Shown here piece by piece: positions 1-11,387 of a stretch of DNA of 64,000 bases. Position numbers and translations under genes: made by a program. This DNA is from an uncultured Collinsella sp. (GTDB taxonomy: Bacteria; Actinomycetota; Coriobacteriia; Coriobacteriales; Coriobacteriaceae), in NCBI GenBank assembly GCA_900541715.1, contig UQLI01000005.1, positions 8,943 through 72,942 on the forward strand, written 5' to 3'. Under the pieces are notes generated by a model that was given only the letters and a program-made list of their open reading frames with translations, was not told the DNA's origin and made no database searches. Every line of letters starts with the position of its first letter. Within the stretch, counting starts at the first letter, position 1.

Positions 1-1
1 G

Positions 2-523
2 TGCGCCTGGAAGGGCAAGATTCTCGACGTCCACCGTCTTGAGGTTGAGCTGCCCAACGGTCACCGCAGCGCCCGCGATATCGTTCGCCATCCGGGTGCG
101 GCGGCCGTTGTGGCACTGACCGAGAGCGGCAAGATCGTACTGGTGCGTCAGTACCGCACCGCCATCGACCGCGTGACGGTCGAGATTCCCGCCGGCAAGC
201 TCGACCCGGGCGAGGACCCGCTTGATTGCGCCAAGCGCGAACTGCATGAGGAGACGGGCTTTAGGGCTGGTCGTATTCGCTTTTTGACGTCGATTGTCAC
301 GTCCTGCGGTTTTTGCGATGAGATCATCCACATCTACTTGGCTACAAAGCTCGAGTTTGATGCGCCCAACCCCGATGATGACGAGTTTGTCAACGTGGAC
401 CTGGTGCCGCTGCACGAGCTGATCGACGCCGTGCTCGACGGCAAGATCGAAGACGCCAAGACCGTCGTAGGCGCACTTGCCTGCGACAGCATCGCGCACC
501 GCCTTGGGGGCGCGGAGCTTTAA
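2..523 (+). CDS. NUDIX hydrolase, probably ADP-ribose pyrophosphatase (5' end outside window)
   Basis: The reading frame is open from base 2, so the gene begins before the window; GTG 110 is only an internal candidate start. The visible 173 residues carry a full NUDIX box, GKLDPGEDPLDCAKRELHEE followed by TGF, which fits the GX5EX7REUXEEXGU consensus that binds the catalytic metals. The motif order (LVRQYR, then the box, then a DDDEFVNVDLVPL segment) is typical of ADP-ribose pyrophosphatases, which split ADP-ribose into AMP and ribose 5-phosphate in the cytoplasm. Substrate choice cannot be fixed from sequence. A hairpin follows the stop codon. Confidence 0.85.
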   Translation, partial: CAWKGKILDVHRLEVELPNGHRSARDIVRHPGAAAVVALTESGKIVLVRQYRTAIDRVTVEIPAGKLDPGEDPLDCAKRELHEETGFRAGRIRFLTSIVTSCGFCDEIIHIYLATKLEFDAPNPDDDEFVNVDLVPLHELIDAVLDGKIEDAKTVVGALACDSIAHRLGGAEL

Positions 524-536
524 CGAGTGGGGATAG

Positions 537-573
537 CCCTGGGACAAGTACTACTGATTGCTTTGTCCCAGGG
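537..573. terminator. Perfect 11-bp hairpin between NUDIX gene and ABC exporter
   Basis: CCCTGGGACAA (537-547) is the exact reverse complement of TTGTCCCAGGG (563-573), with a 15-base loop. No T-run follows, so it is either a weak terminator or one of the GGGACA-type palindromes seen elsewhere in the window. Confidence 0.55.
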
Positions 574-605
574 CCTTACGTTGCTGATATTTCTTTGAGG
601 ATCAC

Positions 606-2378
606 ATGCTGAAGAGGTTTCTTTCGTACTACAAGCCCCAGATGGGGCTTTTTGTTGCTGATACTGTTTGTGCTCTGGTGCTTGCCGCCATTGACCTGGC
701 GTTCCCCATTATCCTGCGCAATTTGACCGGCGGGCTATTTGCTCAGGGTCAGGCTGCCATTATGCAGGCGCTCGGCATGATCGCGGTGGGCTTGGTGCTG
801 ATGTATGCCGTCCGCTGCGCCTGCCGCTACTTTGTGAGCTATTGGGGTCACGTGATGGGTGCGCGCATGGAGTCCAAAATGCGCGAGGACCTGTTCGACC
901 AGTATGAGCGCTTTAGCTTTGCGTACTTCGACCGCAACAGCTCGGGCGACATGATGAGCCGCGTGGTCAACGACCTGTTCGATATCTGCGAGGCGGCGCA
1001 CCACGTGCCCGAGTGGATCATCATCTGCGGCATCGAGATTATCGGCTCGTTTGTGATCCTCTTTACCATCGCCCCGGTGCTGGCGCTCGCCATGGCCGTG
1101 GTGACGGCGGCGTTTGCGGTCATCATGTTTTGGCAAAACATGCGTATGCGCGAGGTCTTTAGCGACAACCGCAAAAAGATCAGCGGCATCAATGCGCAGC
1201 TGCAGGATTCGCTGGCGGGCATGCGCGTGGTCAAGAGCTTTGCCAACGAGGAGACCGAACGCTTCAAGTTCCGCGCCTCCAACAATCGCTATCTTTCGTC
1301 CAAGGAGAACATGTATCACGCCATGGGCGTCTATACCGCGACGTATGGCCTGCTCTCGGGCGTGCTCTATGTGATCGTGGTGCTGCTGGGCGGCTGGCTG
1401 GTCGCCCAGGGACAGCTGCAGGCGGTCGATATGGCGACCTTTGCACTCTATATTTCGCTGTTCTGCACGCCGCTTGAGACGCTCGTCAATTCGGCCGAAA
1501 CGTATCAGAAGGCTATCGCCGGCTTTAAGCGTATGGACGAGGTGCTCTCGACGGCGCCGGATATCCAGGACAAGCCGGGCGCCACTGATCTGCAGGTGAC
1601 TGCCGGCGCCGTGGAGTATCACGACGTGTGCTTTAACTACGAGGATGTCGAGCTGGGCGAAGGCTATGCCGACGAGCGTCCCGTTATCGACCATATGGAC
1701 CTGTCCATCAAGCCCGGGCAGACCATCGCTTTGGTTGGCCCTTCGGGCGGCGGCAAGTCCACGACCTGTTCGCTGCTGCCGCGTTTTTATGACGTGTCTA
1801 CCGGATCCATTAGCATCGACGGCCAGGACGTGCGCGATGTGACGCAGCAGAGCCTGCGCCGCGCCATCGGCCTGGTGCAGCAGGATGTCTATCTATTTGA
1901 CGGTACGATTGGCGAGAACATCGCCTACGGCAAGCCGGGTGCTACGGCAGAAGAGATCGCCGAGGCGGCCCGCCGCGCCAATATCGATACCTTTATCGAA
2001 TCGCTTCCGCAGGGCTACGACACCGTGGTGGGCGAGCGCGGCAGCCGTCTTTCGGGCGGACAGAAGCAGCGCGTTGCCATCGCGCGCGTGTTTCTCAAGA
2101 ACCCCAAGATCCTGATTTTGGACGAGGCGACGAGTGCTTTGGATAACGAGAGCGAGGAGGCGGTGCAGGAGTCACTCGAAGAGCTGGCACGCGGCCGCAC
2201 CACGATTATTATCGCCCACCGTCTTTCGACCATTAAGCATGCCGATGAGATTGCGACCGTTGAGCATGGTCGCGTTGTGGAGCGTGGCACGCACGAGGAG
2301 CTTCTCGCCCGTGGCGGCACCTATGCCCGTTACTATCGAATGCAGTTCGAAGGTGCGCGTGCGCACGAGCTCGACTGA
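606..2378 (+). CDS. ABC exporter, fused membrane and ATPase domains (MsbA/multidrug type)
   Basis: This 590-residue half-transporter has an N-terminal six-helix exporter domain (about residues 15-305) and a C-terminal ATPase domain. Visible ATPase motifs are Walker A GPSGGGKST (378-386), signature LSGGQKQR, Walker B ILILDEATSALD and the switch histidine in IIAHRLST. Such proteins work as dimers in the cytoplasmic membrane and export lipids, peptides or drugs; the substrate is not predictable. The start follows a GAGG Shine-Dalgarno. The next gene starts 19 bases after the stop, so the two may be co-transcribed. Confidence 0.9.
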   Translation: MLKRFLSYYKPQMGLFVADTVCALVLAAIDLAFPIILRNLTGGLFAQGQAAIMQALGMIAVGLVLMYAVRCACRYFVSYWGHVMGARMESKMREDLFDQYERFSFAYFDRNSSGDMMSRVVNDLFDICEAAHHVPEWIIICGIEIIGSFVILFTIAPVLALAMAVVTAAFAVIMFWQNMRMREVFSDNRKKISGINAQLQDSLAGMRVVKSFANEETERFKFRASNNRYLSSKENMYHAMGVYTATYGLLSGVLYVIVVLLGGWLVAQGQLQAVDMATFALYISLFCTPLETLVNSAETYQKAIAGFKRMDEVLSTAPDIQDKPGATDLQVTAGAVEYHDVCFNYEDVELGEGYADERPVIDHMDLSIKPGQTIALVGPSGGGKSTTCSLLPRFYDVSTGSISIDGQDVRDVTQQSLRRAIGLVQQDVYLFDGTIGENIAYGKPGATAEEIAEAARRANIDTFIESLPQGYDTVVGERGSRLSGGQKQRVAIARVFLKNPKILILDEATSALDNESEEAVQESLEELARGRTTIIIAHRLSTIKHADEIATVEHGRVVERGTHEELLARGGTYARYYRMQFEGARAHELD

Positions 2379-2397
2379 TTGATATGACAGGAAGTTT

Positions 2398-3363
2398 ATG
2401 GCTGACAAGAACCCTTTGACTCCGGAAGAAGTGACGGAGTTATTCTCCGAAATCGATGCATCCGGCGTCTTGGATCCCACGATCGCCAAAAAGCGTACCG
2501 AGCGCATGCGTGAGAAGGAGGCTGCGGCCAAGCGCGGTGACAAAGCGGCGCTAGCGCAGCTGCGCAGCGAGGACCGCGCGAGCCAGGCAAAACATATCGA
2601 CCCGCTGTCCGAGGACGATCCTTCGGGCTCGCAGGTGAGCCATACCATTACGAAGACCGCGATGGCCGTGGTCATCGGTATTTTGGTGCTGATCGTGGGC
2701 ATGCAGATTGGCTACGGCGTGATGCGTCGTCTGAACACCGCCAACCTGTCCGAGAGCGTTTCGGTCGATACCGTTTCGACCGCGCTCAAGGGTGGACTTG
2801 AATGGGGCAACGGCTTTACGCAGTTCCCGCTCGACTTCACCGTCGATGAAGCCGATGAACGCACGGGCACGGTCGAGGTGACGGTGTTGGACACGTCTTC
2901 TGCCAACGAGCTCGAGCTGTTGTCCAACGGGCAGATTCAGGCCGCGGCGCTTGCGACCAACGCGTTGCTCAACGACAAGATCGACCGCGTGGTGTATAAC
3001 GTTCACGCCTATATCGACGAGGATAGCAACATTCAGCACGATTCCTTCTTTGGCATGTTCCCCGCGCGCGGCCACCAGAGCGCCATTTTGACGTTCGTGT
3101 GGACCAAGAGCTCATCCAACGCCACGAGTATCGACTGGAAGATGCGCATCGTGAGTATGGATGACACCATCGCCGAGCGCATTCAGAAGCAGGTGAACTC
3201 GGTGTCGTCGTTGATTGAGGACCCGGTGGTGAGCCAGACCAAGATTGACGAGGAAAAGGCCGAGCGCGATCTGGAGCATCGTCTGCATGGCCGCGAGATT
3301 TTCCGCGGCGGCAAGCCCGATCGCACACCGTCCGAACTGCTGGAGCAGGACAAGAAAAAATAA
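2398..3363 (+). CDS. Single-span membrane-anchored protein of unknown function
   Basis: The 321-residue product has a charged, Lys/Arg/Glu-rich cytoplasmic N-terminus (1-80), one transmembrane helix at about 81-103 (MAVVIGILVLIVGMQIGYGV), and a large outside domain containing alternating strands and helices. The C-terminal 50 residues are highly charged. I recognise no catalytic motif. An AGGAAG ribosome site precedes the ATG. It closely follows the ABC exporter, which suggests an accessory envelope role, but that is inference. Confidence 0.75.
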   Translation: MADKNPLTPEEVTELFSEIDASGVLDPTIAKKRTERMREKEAAAKRGDKAALAQLRSEDRASQAKHIDPLSEDDPSGSQVSHTITKTAMAVVIGILVLIVGMQIGYGVMRRLNTANLSESVSVDTVSTALKGGLEWGNGFTQFPLDFTVDEADERTGTVEVTVLDTSSANELELLSNGQIQAAALATNALLNDKIDRVVYNVHAYIDEDSNIQHDSFFGMFPARGHQSAILTFVWTKSSSNATSIDWKMRIVSMDDTIAERIQKQVNSVSSLIEDPVVSQTKIDEEKAERDLEHRLHGREIFRGGKPDRTPSELLEQDKKK

Positions 3364-3533
3364 GACGCCATCATCCCGCGTGAGCCACAAGCCCTGCGGG
3401 ATGATTTTTCTGGGACGGGGATTAAAAAATCATTATGCATAGAAAGTCATAATTATCATTTCGTAAACATTTCGATGAAATTAACGCCATGAGGCATGCT
3501 TACGGTTACAATACCGCGAGGCCTAACTACACA

Positions 3534-3566
3534 CCTTTAAGCCGGTCCTGTGAGACCGGGAAGGAG
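3534..3566 (+). promoter_or_regulatory. PyrR-type RNA binding hairpin in the carA leader
   Basis: CCGGTC (3542-3547) pairs with GACCGG (3554-3559) around the loop CTGTGA. Below a purine-rich bulge (TAAG), CCTT (3534-3537) pairs with AAGG (3561-3564), which is the Shine-Dalgarno of carA. The bulge and the CNGNGA loop match the PyrR binding-loop pattern. In mycobacteria this layout lets PyrR with UMP block translation of pyr genes. No pyrR gene lies in the window. Confidence 0.75.
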
Positions 3567-3570
3567 AACT

Positions 3571-5001
3571 ATGGCGAACAACCATACCGCGGGCGCTGCC
3601 GCCCGCACCTTCGCGCCCAGCGAGCTTTGCCAGCGTATGCTGGCCAAAACCAGCAAGGGCACCTGTGGTCCCTGCATCCTGTATCTTGAGGATGGGACCA
3701 TTTTTTATGGACGTGCATGCGGCGCCGAGGGCACCGCGACCGGCGAAGTCTGCTTCAACACCTCGCTCGAGGGCTACTTTGAGGTCATGACCGACCCGAG
3801 TTATGCCGGCCAAATCGTAACCATGACCTATCCGCAGATCGGCAACTACGGTATCGACGAGACCGACGTCCAGTCGGCCTTCCCCGGCGACGCCGTGCGC
3901 TCTGCGAGCGCTCCGGCCATGCGCGGCATGATCGTTCGCGACATGTGCGCCACGCCTTCTAACTGGCGCTCGGCCGTCAGCGTGCCGGAGTACCTGCGCG
4001 CACACGGCATCGTTGCTATCGAGGGTGTCGACACCCGCGCTCTGGTGCGCCATCTGCGCGACAATGGTTCCAAGATGGGCATTATCTCGACCGAGATCTT
4101 CGACGTCGACGAGCTTGCCGAGCGTCTGGCCGCAGCGCCTACGCTGGTAGGCGAGAACCTGGTCAAGACCGTAAGTTGCCCCGCGCCTCATGAGTTTGTG
4201 GCCGCCGACCTGCCTGCCACGCATGGCTTTGCGCTTTCGGCTGCCGCTCCTGCCCGTCACAACGTGGTCGCCTACGACTGCGGTGTGAAACGCGGTATTC
4301 TGGAGGGGCTGGTCCGCGCCGGCTGCGACCTTACCGTCGTGCCGTGGGACACGCCCGCGAGTGAGGTGCTCGACATGAATCCTGACGGCGTCTTTTTGTC
4401 CAATGGCCCCGGCGACCCCGACGCCGTGGTGGAGACCTACGAGCAGGTGCAGCAGCTGATCGGCAAGGTGCCGGTCTTTGGTATTTGTCTTGGTCACCAG
4501 ATGATCAGCCTGGCCTGCGGCGCCCAGATGGAAAAGCTTAAGTTCGGTCACCGCGGTGGCAACCAGCCGGTTATGAACCTGGTAAGCCGCCGTGTGGAGA
4601 TCACCGCACAAAACCATGGCTTTGGCCTGCTGTTCCCCAGCTTGGGCAAGCTTGTCCCCGAGCTTTCCGGCGGCGAGACCGAGCATGCGGCCGATGGAGA
4701 TCTGCGCGTCTGGGTGCGCCGCGGAATCGCGCCGGTCGTGATGAACGAGCGCTTTGGTCGCATTCGCCTGACACATGTGAACCTCAACGACGGCACCGCC
4801 GAGGGCATCCAGCTGCTCGACGCCCCGTGCTTCTCGGTCCAGTACCACCCCGAGGCCTCGCCTGGCCCCACCGATGCTCACTATCTCTTTACCGCCTTTA
4901 CGCGACTCATGGACGGCGAGGAGAACTACCTGGACATCGACACCGCGAAGGACCGCCTGGCTGGCTGGAATTTCGCCGAGACTGAGACCGAGGAGAACTA
5001 A
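3571..5001 (+). CDS. carA: Carbamoyl-phosphate synthase small (glutaminase) subunit
   Basis: CarA hydrolyses glutamine and channels ammonia to CarB for carbamoyl phosphate, the first step of pyrimidine and arginine synthesis. The class I amidotransferase nucleophile is Cys306 in GICLGHQ, and the His/Glu pair sits in QYHPEAS. ATG 3571 is chosen over an upstream in-frame GTG (3550) because AAGGAG lies 5 bases before it. At 476 residues it is about 100 longer than usual: there is a 33-residue N-terminal extension, an extra segment at about residues 353-400 between QNHGFG and THVNLNDG where most CarA have about a dozen residues, and a short tail. The PyrR-type leader implies control by UMP. carB starts one base after the stop. 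Confidence 0.95.
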   Translation: MANNHTAGAAARTFAPSELCQRMLAKTSKGTCGPCILYLEDGTIFYGRACGAEGTATGEVCFNTSLEGYFEVMTDPSYAGQIVTMTYPQIGNYGIDETDVQSAFPGDAVRSASAPAMRGMIVRDMCATPSNWRSAVSVPEYLRAHGIVAIEGVDTRALVRHLRDNGSKMGIISTEIFDVDELAERLAAAPTLVGENLVKTVSCPAPHEFVAADLPATHGFALSAAAPARHNVVAYDCGVKRGILEGLVRAGCDLTVVPWDTPASEVLDMNPDGVFLSNGPGDPDAVVETYEQVQQLIGKVPVFGICLGHQMISLACGAQMEKLKFGHRGGNQPVMNLVSRRVEITAQNHGFGLLFPSLGKLVPELSGGETEHAADGDLRVWVRRGIAPVVMNERFGRIRLTHVNLNDGTAEGIQLLDAPCFSVQYHPEASPGPTDAHYLFTAFTRLMDGEENYLDIDTAKDRLAGWNFAETETEEN

Positions 5002-5002
5002 C

Positions 5003-8317
<3,315 letters not shown>

Positions 8318-8328
8318 TTGACCTGGCC

Positions 8329-8413
8329 GGCCGGGGCGGCAGCCGGACACTTTCTCTCGGAAACTGGGCTTCGCGAAGTTTTCCGAGAGAAAGGACCGCC
8401 TCCCGCCCCGGCC
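8329..8413. repeat. Large hairpin repeat after carB (TTCGCGAAG-loop family)
   Basis: Two nested stems are present. The outer GGCCGGGGCGG (8329-8339) pairs with CCGCCCCGGCC (8403-8413), and the inner CTTTCTCTCGGAAAC (8350-8364) pairs with GTTTTCCGAGAGAAAG (8378-8393) with one bulge. The loop holds CTTCGCGAAG. It may end carAB transcripts, but its loop and arms resemble repeats at 11431-11518 and 18351-18468. Confidence 0.65.
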
Positions 8414-8459
8414 TGCGGTGACTTGGTTGTGCCGTGTGCTGCAGAAGGGGCTTTGTGCG

Positions 8460-8690
8460 TCCGGTGGCAATCAGGGTTCCGGCAACGGTGGGCAGACATC
8501 CGGCGGTTCGAACGATGGCGCCCAGGCGGGAAAGCCCGCTGGTGACAAGGCTCAGGGTGGCAAGTCCGCTAACTCACTTGCGAGCACCGGTGATCAAACG
8601 GTGGCGACCGTCGCCGCGATCGGCGGCCTGGGTGCCGCGATCGCCGCAATCGGAGTCTTCCTTGCTCGTTTCCGCCGCAAGGAAGACTAG
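8460..8690 (+). pseudogene. Orphan 3' fragment of a sortase-anchored surface protein gene
   Basis: The frame encodes a Gly/Ser/Asn linker (SGGNQGSGNGGQ), AQAGKPAGDKAQGGK, a sorting-type motif LASTGDQ, a hydrophobic helix and a basic tail FRRKED. This is nearly the same as the last 75 residues of the GH31 protein ending at 18274 (shared AGKPAGDKAQGGK and TGDQTxATVAxxGGLGA). There is no signal peptide, ribosome site or body domain, and the frame starts right after a hairpin repeat. I read it as the remnant of a deleted or recombined paralogue, possibly usable as a donor tail. Confidence 0.7.
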
Positions 8691-8724
8691 CGCGAGCGAT
8701 TGACAATCGCACACGTTTCCCAAG

Positions 8725-8750
8725 AGGGCCGCGGTAACCGTCGCGGCCCT
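8725..8750. terminator. GC-rich 9-bp hairpin
   Basis: AGGGCCGCG (8725-8733) pairs with CGCGGCCCT (8742-8750) around GTAACCGT; CACTTTACC follows. It lies just after the surface-protein remnant and probably was its terminator. The rest of 8751-8957 contains no gene I can support. Confidence 0.5.
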
Positions 8751-8885
8751 CACTTTACCGGAGCGGTCTGAGGACTCGCGTCTTTCGCTTCGGACTGCTG
8801 CGCAGGGTCAATCAGGCGGAGATCTCACCCGTGTCGGGTTTGCGATAGCTTGGCGAATATAATTACGCGAAATCTAGGATTTCTC

Positions 8886-8925
8886 AAAAACGCGAAGTAG
8901 ATGATATATTGTACTTCGCGTTTTT
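8886..8925. promoter_or_regulatory. Perfect 14-bp inverted repeat before the DUF4143 ATPase
   Basis: AAAAACGCGAAGTA (8886-8899) and TACTTCGCGTTTTT (8912-8925) are exact reverse complements with a 12-base AT-rich loop. Two further GCGAA motifs lie at about 8872 and 8942. It could be a terminator with tails in both directions or an operator for the ATPase gene 33 bases downstream. Confidence 0.55.
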
Positions 8926-8957
8926 CAGTTAATCTTAATTTTGCGAAGTGGATTGCC

Positions 8958-10169
8958 ATGAGACTTATTAATCGACCGTTCTATATGGATAAGCTCTCCA
9001 AGGTGGCGGGTTCGCCAGACATCAAGGTGATTACCGGAATCAGGCGATGCGGAAAATCGAAATTGCTTGAGGCGTTTGCCAGCCAACTTCGTTTAAACGA
9101 CCCCTCGGCCAACGTCATACACGTCAACTTCAATCTACTTGAGTTCGAGCCGTTGGCGGAATACCATGCGCTGCATACATATGTGGAAAAGCATTATATC
9201 GAGGGTTGCCGGAATATCGTCATGATCGACGAGGTCCAGATGTGTGAAGGGTTCGAGCGGGCTATCAACAGTCTTCATGCGTCAGAGAAATATGACATTT
9301 ACATCACGGGGTCGAATGCCTTTCTTCTCTCAAGCGACCTCTCGACGTTGTTCACGGGAAGAACGGTGGAGATCGAGGTCTTTCCGTTTTCACTTGCGGA
9401 GTTCTCGGCGTATCACGAGATCACTTCTCCAGCCGAGGCCCTTGCTCGCTATGTCCGCGAGGGAGGAATGCCGGGTTCCTATATCTACCAGGACGAAAGG
9501 ATGCGTTTCTCATACATCTCGGATGTGCTTGAAACTCTTATCCTGCGCGACATCAGACAAAAATATCGTATACGTAATGCGGAGCAGCTTAAACGTTCCT
9601 GCGAGTTCCTGATGGATAACGTCGGAAACATCTCTTCTCTCAAGGGGATGGCGGCTGAGCTGTCACGAGCGAACCTTAAGATAAGCGACAAGACGCTGGC
9701 TGTGTATATCGACTACCTGTGTGATGCGTTTGCGTTCTACCGGTTTCGTCGCTTTGACGTCTCAGGAAAGAAATACCTGTCGACGGGAGATAAATACTAC
9801 CTGGCCGACCACTCGTTTCGCTACGCCGCGCTTGGTACGAAAAAGCTCGATTTTGGCCATGTTTACGAGAATATGGTGGCAATCGAGCTTATGCGCCGCG
9901 GATGGGAAGTCTACGTGGGCGTTCTCTACCAAAAGGAAGTAGACTTTGTCGCCATCAGGCGTGACCGCCGTGTCTATATCCAGGTGAGTGACGACATTTC
10001 CCAAGAAGCGACGCTTGAGCGTGAGCTTGATCCGCTGCGACGGATTCGAGACGCCTATCCCAAGTGCGTCATCGCCCGAACAGGGCACGAAACGACTGAT
10101 TGGGATGGCATCAAGGTCGTCGACCTGGCACGATGGCTTATGGGTGAATCAGGCGAGCTGGCCGTCTAG
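8958..10169 (+). CDS. AAA ATPase with DUF4143 domain
   Basis: The product (403 residues from ATG 8958) belongs to the AAA_14/DUF4143 family. A Walker A variant GIRRCGKSKLL is near residue 28, Walker B is IVMIDEVQ, sensor-like ITGSNAFLLSSDLS follows, and the C-terminal half has the DUF4143 nuclease-like fold with YENMVAIELMRRG and KEVDFV. The family is common and often laterally moved, and its cell role is not established. A longer frame reaches ATG 8901, but that codon lies in the loop of the 14-bp inverted repeat, so 8958 is preferred even though its ribosome site is weak. Base composition is lower in GC than the neighbours, consistent with acquisition. Confidence 0.85.
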   Translation: MRLINRPFYMDKLSKVAGSPDIKVITGIRRCGKSKLLEAFASQLRLNDPSANVIHVNFNLLEFEPLAEYHALHTYVEKHYIEGCRNIVMIDEVQMCEGFERAINSLHASEKYDIYITGSNAFLLSSDLSTLFTGRTVEIEVFPFSLAEFSAYHEITSPAEALARYVREGGMPGSYIYQDERMRFSYISDVLETLILRDIRQKYRIRNAEQLKRSCEFLMDNVGNISSLKGMAAELSRANLKISDKTLAVYIDYLCDAFAFYRFRRFDVSGKKYLSTGDKYYLADHSFRYAALGTKKLDFGHVYENMVAIELMRRGWEVYVGVLYQKEVDFVAIRRDRRVYIQVSDDISQEATLERELDPLRRIRDAYPKCVIARTGHETTDWDGIKVVDLARWLMGESGELAV

Positions 10170-10196
10170 CACGCGATGACGCGGGCTGGAACGAAC

Positions 10197-10260
10197 GAGC
10201 GAGGATTCCGTCCCGCGAGGAGGCCAATACGGCCCTCTTCGAGGGACGGAATCCTCGCTC
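10197..10260. repeat. Perfect 18-bp inverted repeat after the ATPase gene
   Basis: GAGCGAGGATTCCGTCCC (10197-10214) is the exact reverse complement of 10243-10260. Inside it GAGG/AGGCC and GGCC/CTC can extend the stem. No T-run follows. It is either a strong transcript end or a palindromic intergenic repeat. Confidence 0.6.
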
Positions 10261-10403
10261 GATCTCTTGGCGGGACATTTTGCTCGGTCGATGATCAACG
10301 GTTGGTGGAAAGCGATGCCTCGTCCGTGCCACTATTCCGTGATTGCTGGTATTTTCTGCATGCTAAAATGAATGCATAAAAGACTTTATATTTGGAGGTC
10401 TCG

Positions 10404-10724
10404 ATGCCTGCTTTAAAGATGCTCGACAATCTTGTTCCCATCAGCGATTTCAGTCACGGTAAGGGTCCCGCTGCGTTTTCGAGAGTGAGCAACGACAACC
10501 CGGTTGTAGTTTTGAAACACAACAAGCCGGCGTTCGTTATCGTGACGCCCGATGAATACCGAGAGGCTAAGCAGGCGGAGGAGGACCTCGCCTTGTTGAC
10601 GTTGGCCCTTAAGAGGACGGCTGCGACAAGCGATGATGAACTCGTTTCCCTATCTGATGTTATGGCAGAGTTGGGTGTGGGCCAGGACGAACTCGATCAG
10701 ATGGATGAGGTCGAGTTTGAATGA
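10404..10724 (+). CDS. Type II antitoxin, Phd/YefM-like
   Basis: This 106-residue protein starts at ATG 10404, six bases after GGAGG. Its N-terminus (LVPISDFSHG, NPVVVLKHNKPAFVIVTPDEYRE) matches the Phd/YefM DNA-binding fold, in which residues near the start place a strand and helices on an operator. The acidic C-terminal tail (GVGQDELDQMDEVEFE) is the usual toxin-binding part. It overlaps the toxin gene by four bases (ATGA), which is typical of translational coupling. It should neutralise the toxin and repress the operon. Confidence 0.8.
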   Translation: MPALKMLDNLVPISDFSHGKGPAAFSRVSNDNPVVVLKHNKPAFVIVTPDEYREAKQAEEDLALLTLALKRTAATSDDELVSLSDVMAELGVGQDELDQMDEVEFE

Positions 10725-11071
10725 GCGGGTACGAAGTCGCTTTCTACACGGATACTCTCAAGGATCTCAAGCGTCTCGATGGTTCCCAGCGAAAACACGT
10801 GTTTAAGGCTATAGAAAGAATCAGAACGAACCCATTGCCGCAGAACGAAGGCGGATTCGGCAAGCCTCTTGGAAACAAGGCAGGCACGGATTTGACGGGC
10901 TTCATGAAAATCAAGCTCAGGGGAAGTGGCATTCGGATTGTGTACCGCCTCATTAAAATCAAAGGAAAAATGGCCATCGTAGTGGTAGGCGCTCGTGAAG
11001 ACATGGAAGCGTACCGAACCGCCCAAAGGCGTGCGATTGATTTCGAGAAGTGGGCGGAAGAGGCTCTCTAA
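10721..11071 (+). CDS. Type II toxin, RelE/ParE family
   Basis: The 116-residue basic protein has the RelE/ParE layout: strand-helix start (YEVAFYTDTLKDLKRLD), LGNKAGTDLTGFMKIKLRGSG with the conserved basic strand, then IRIVYRLIKI and a closing helix. RelE-type members cut mRNA on the ribosome and ParE members poison gyrase; sequence alone does not decide. It is translationally coupled to the antitoxin gene by an ATGA overlap and followed by a strong terminator. Confidence 0.85.
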   Translation: MSGYEVAFYTDTLKDLKRLDGSQRKHVFKAIERIRTNPLPQNEGGFGKPLGNKAGTDLTGFMKIKLRGSGIRIVYRLIKIKGKMAIVVVGAREDMEAYRTAQRRAIDFEKWAEEAL

Positions 11072-11124
11072 CTTCATGGGCGAAAACAGGAATGCAGCGA
11101 TGTGCTTCAGGTGTGCGAGTTTTG

Positions 11125-11165
11125 AAAGGCTCTGGTGATTCGGAGGTCCGCCAGAGCCTTTTTCT
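11125..11165 (+). terminator. Rho-independent terminator of the toxin-antitoxin operon
   Basis: AAAGGCTCTGG (11125-11135) pairs with CCAGAGCCTTT (11151-11161), followed by a T-run. It is 54 bases after the toxin stop codon. Confidence 0.85.
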
Positions 11166-11183
11166 ATCTGTGGACATTCCTCT

Positions 11184-11387
11184 TGGACAGTTAGTTCAGA
11201 TACGTATTTTTCAGAGGACGTGTGGAGGCCAATTTGGGCACAATTGAGCTATTTTTGATAGTCTGGACCGACAAGGCCGCGCGGGCAATAGCGAGAAAGA
11301 CCTATTATTAGATCTAAAGCGACTTAAAACCAGTTTGTTAGCGCCAATTAGCACCGCCAAAATATACGTATCTGAACTAACTGTCCA
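11184..11387. mobile_element. MITE-like element A, 204 bp with 24-bp terminal inverted repeats
   Basis: The ends are perfect 24-bp inverted repeats (11184-11207 and 11364-11387) beginning TGGACAGTTAGTTCAGATAC. The 156-bp core has no credible coding frame. Two more elements with the same ends lie at 50601-50804 and 52129-52321. I see no target-site duplication at the edges. A non-autonomous transposable element is the simplest reading. Confidence 0.75.

Noticed and set aside
8418..8690. Complete 90-residue gene starting at GTG 8418
   Set aside because: The first 14 codons have no similarity to the paralogous tail, there is no ribosome site, no signal peptide, and the start overlaps the end of a hairpin repeat. 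A pseudogene fragment fits better.
8901..8957. Earlier start of the DUF4143 ATPase at ATG 8901
   Set aside because: The codon is in the loop of a perfect 14-bp inverted repeat, and the added residues do not match the family.
11184..11387. Target-site duplications around element A, and likewise B and C
   Set aside because: Flanks were compared for 2-9 bp direct repeats and none was found, so insertion by a duplicating transposase cannot be claimed.
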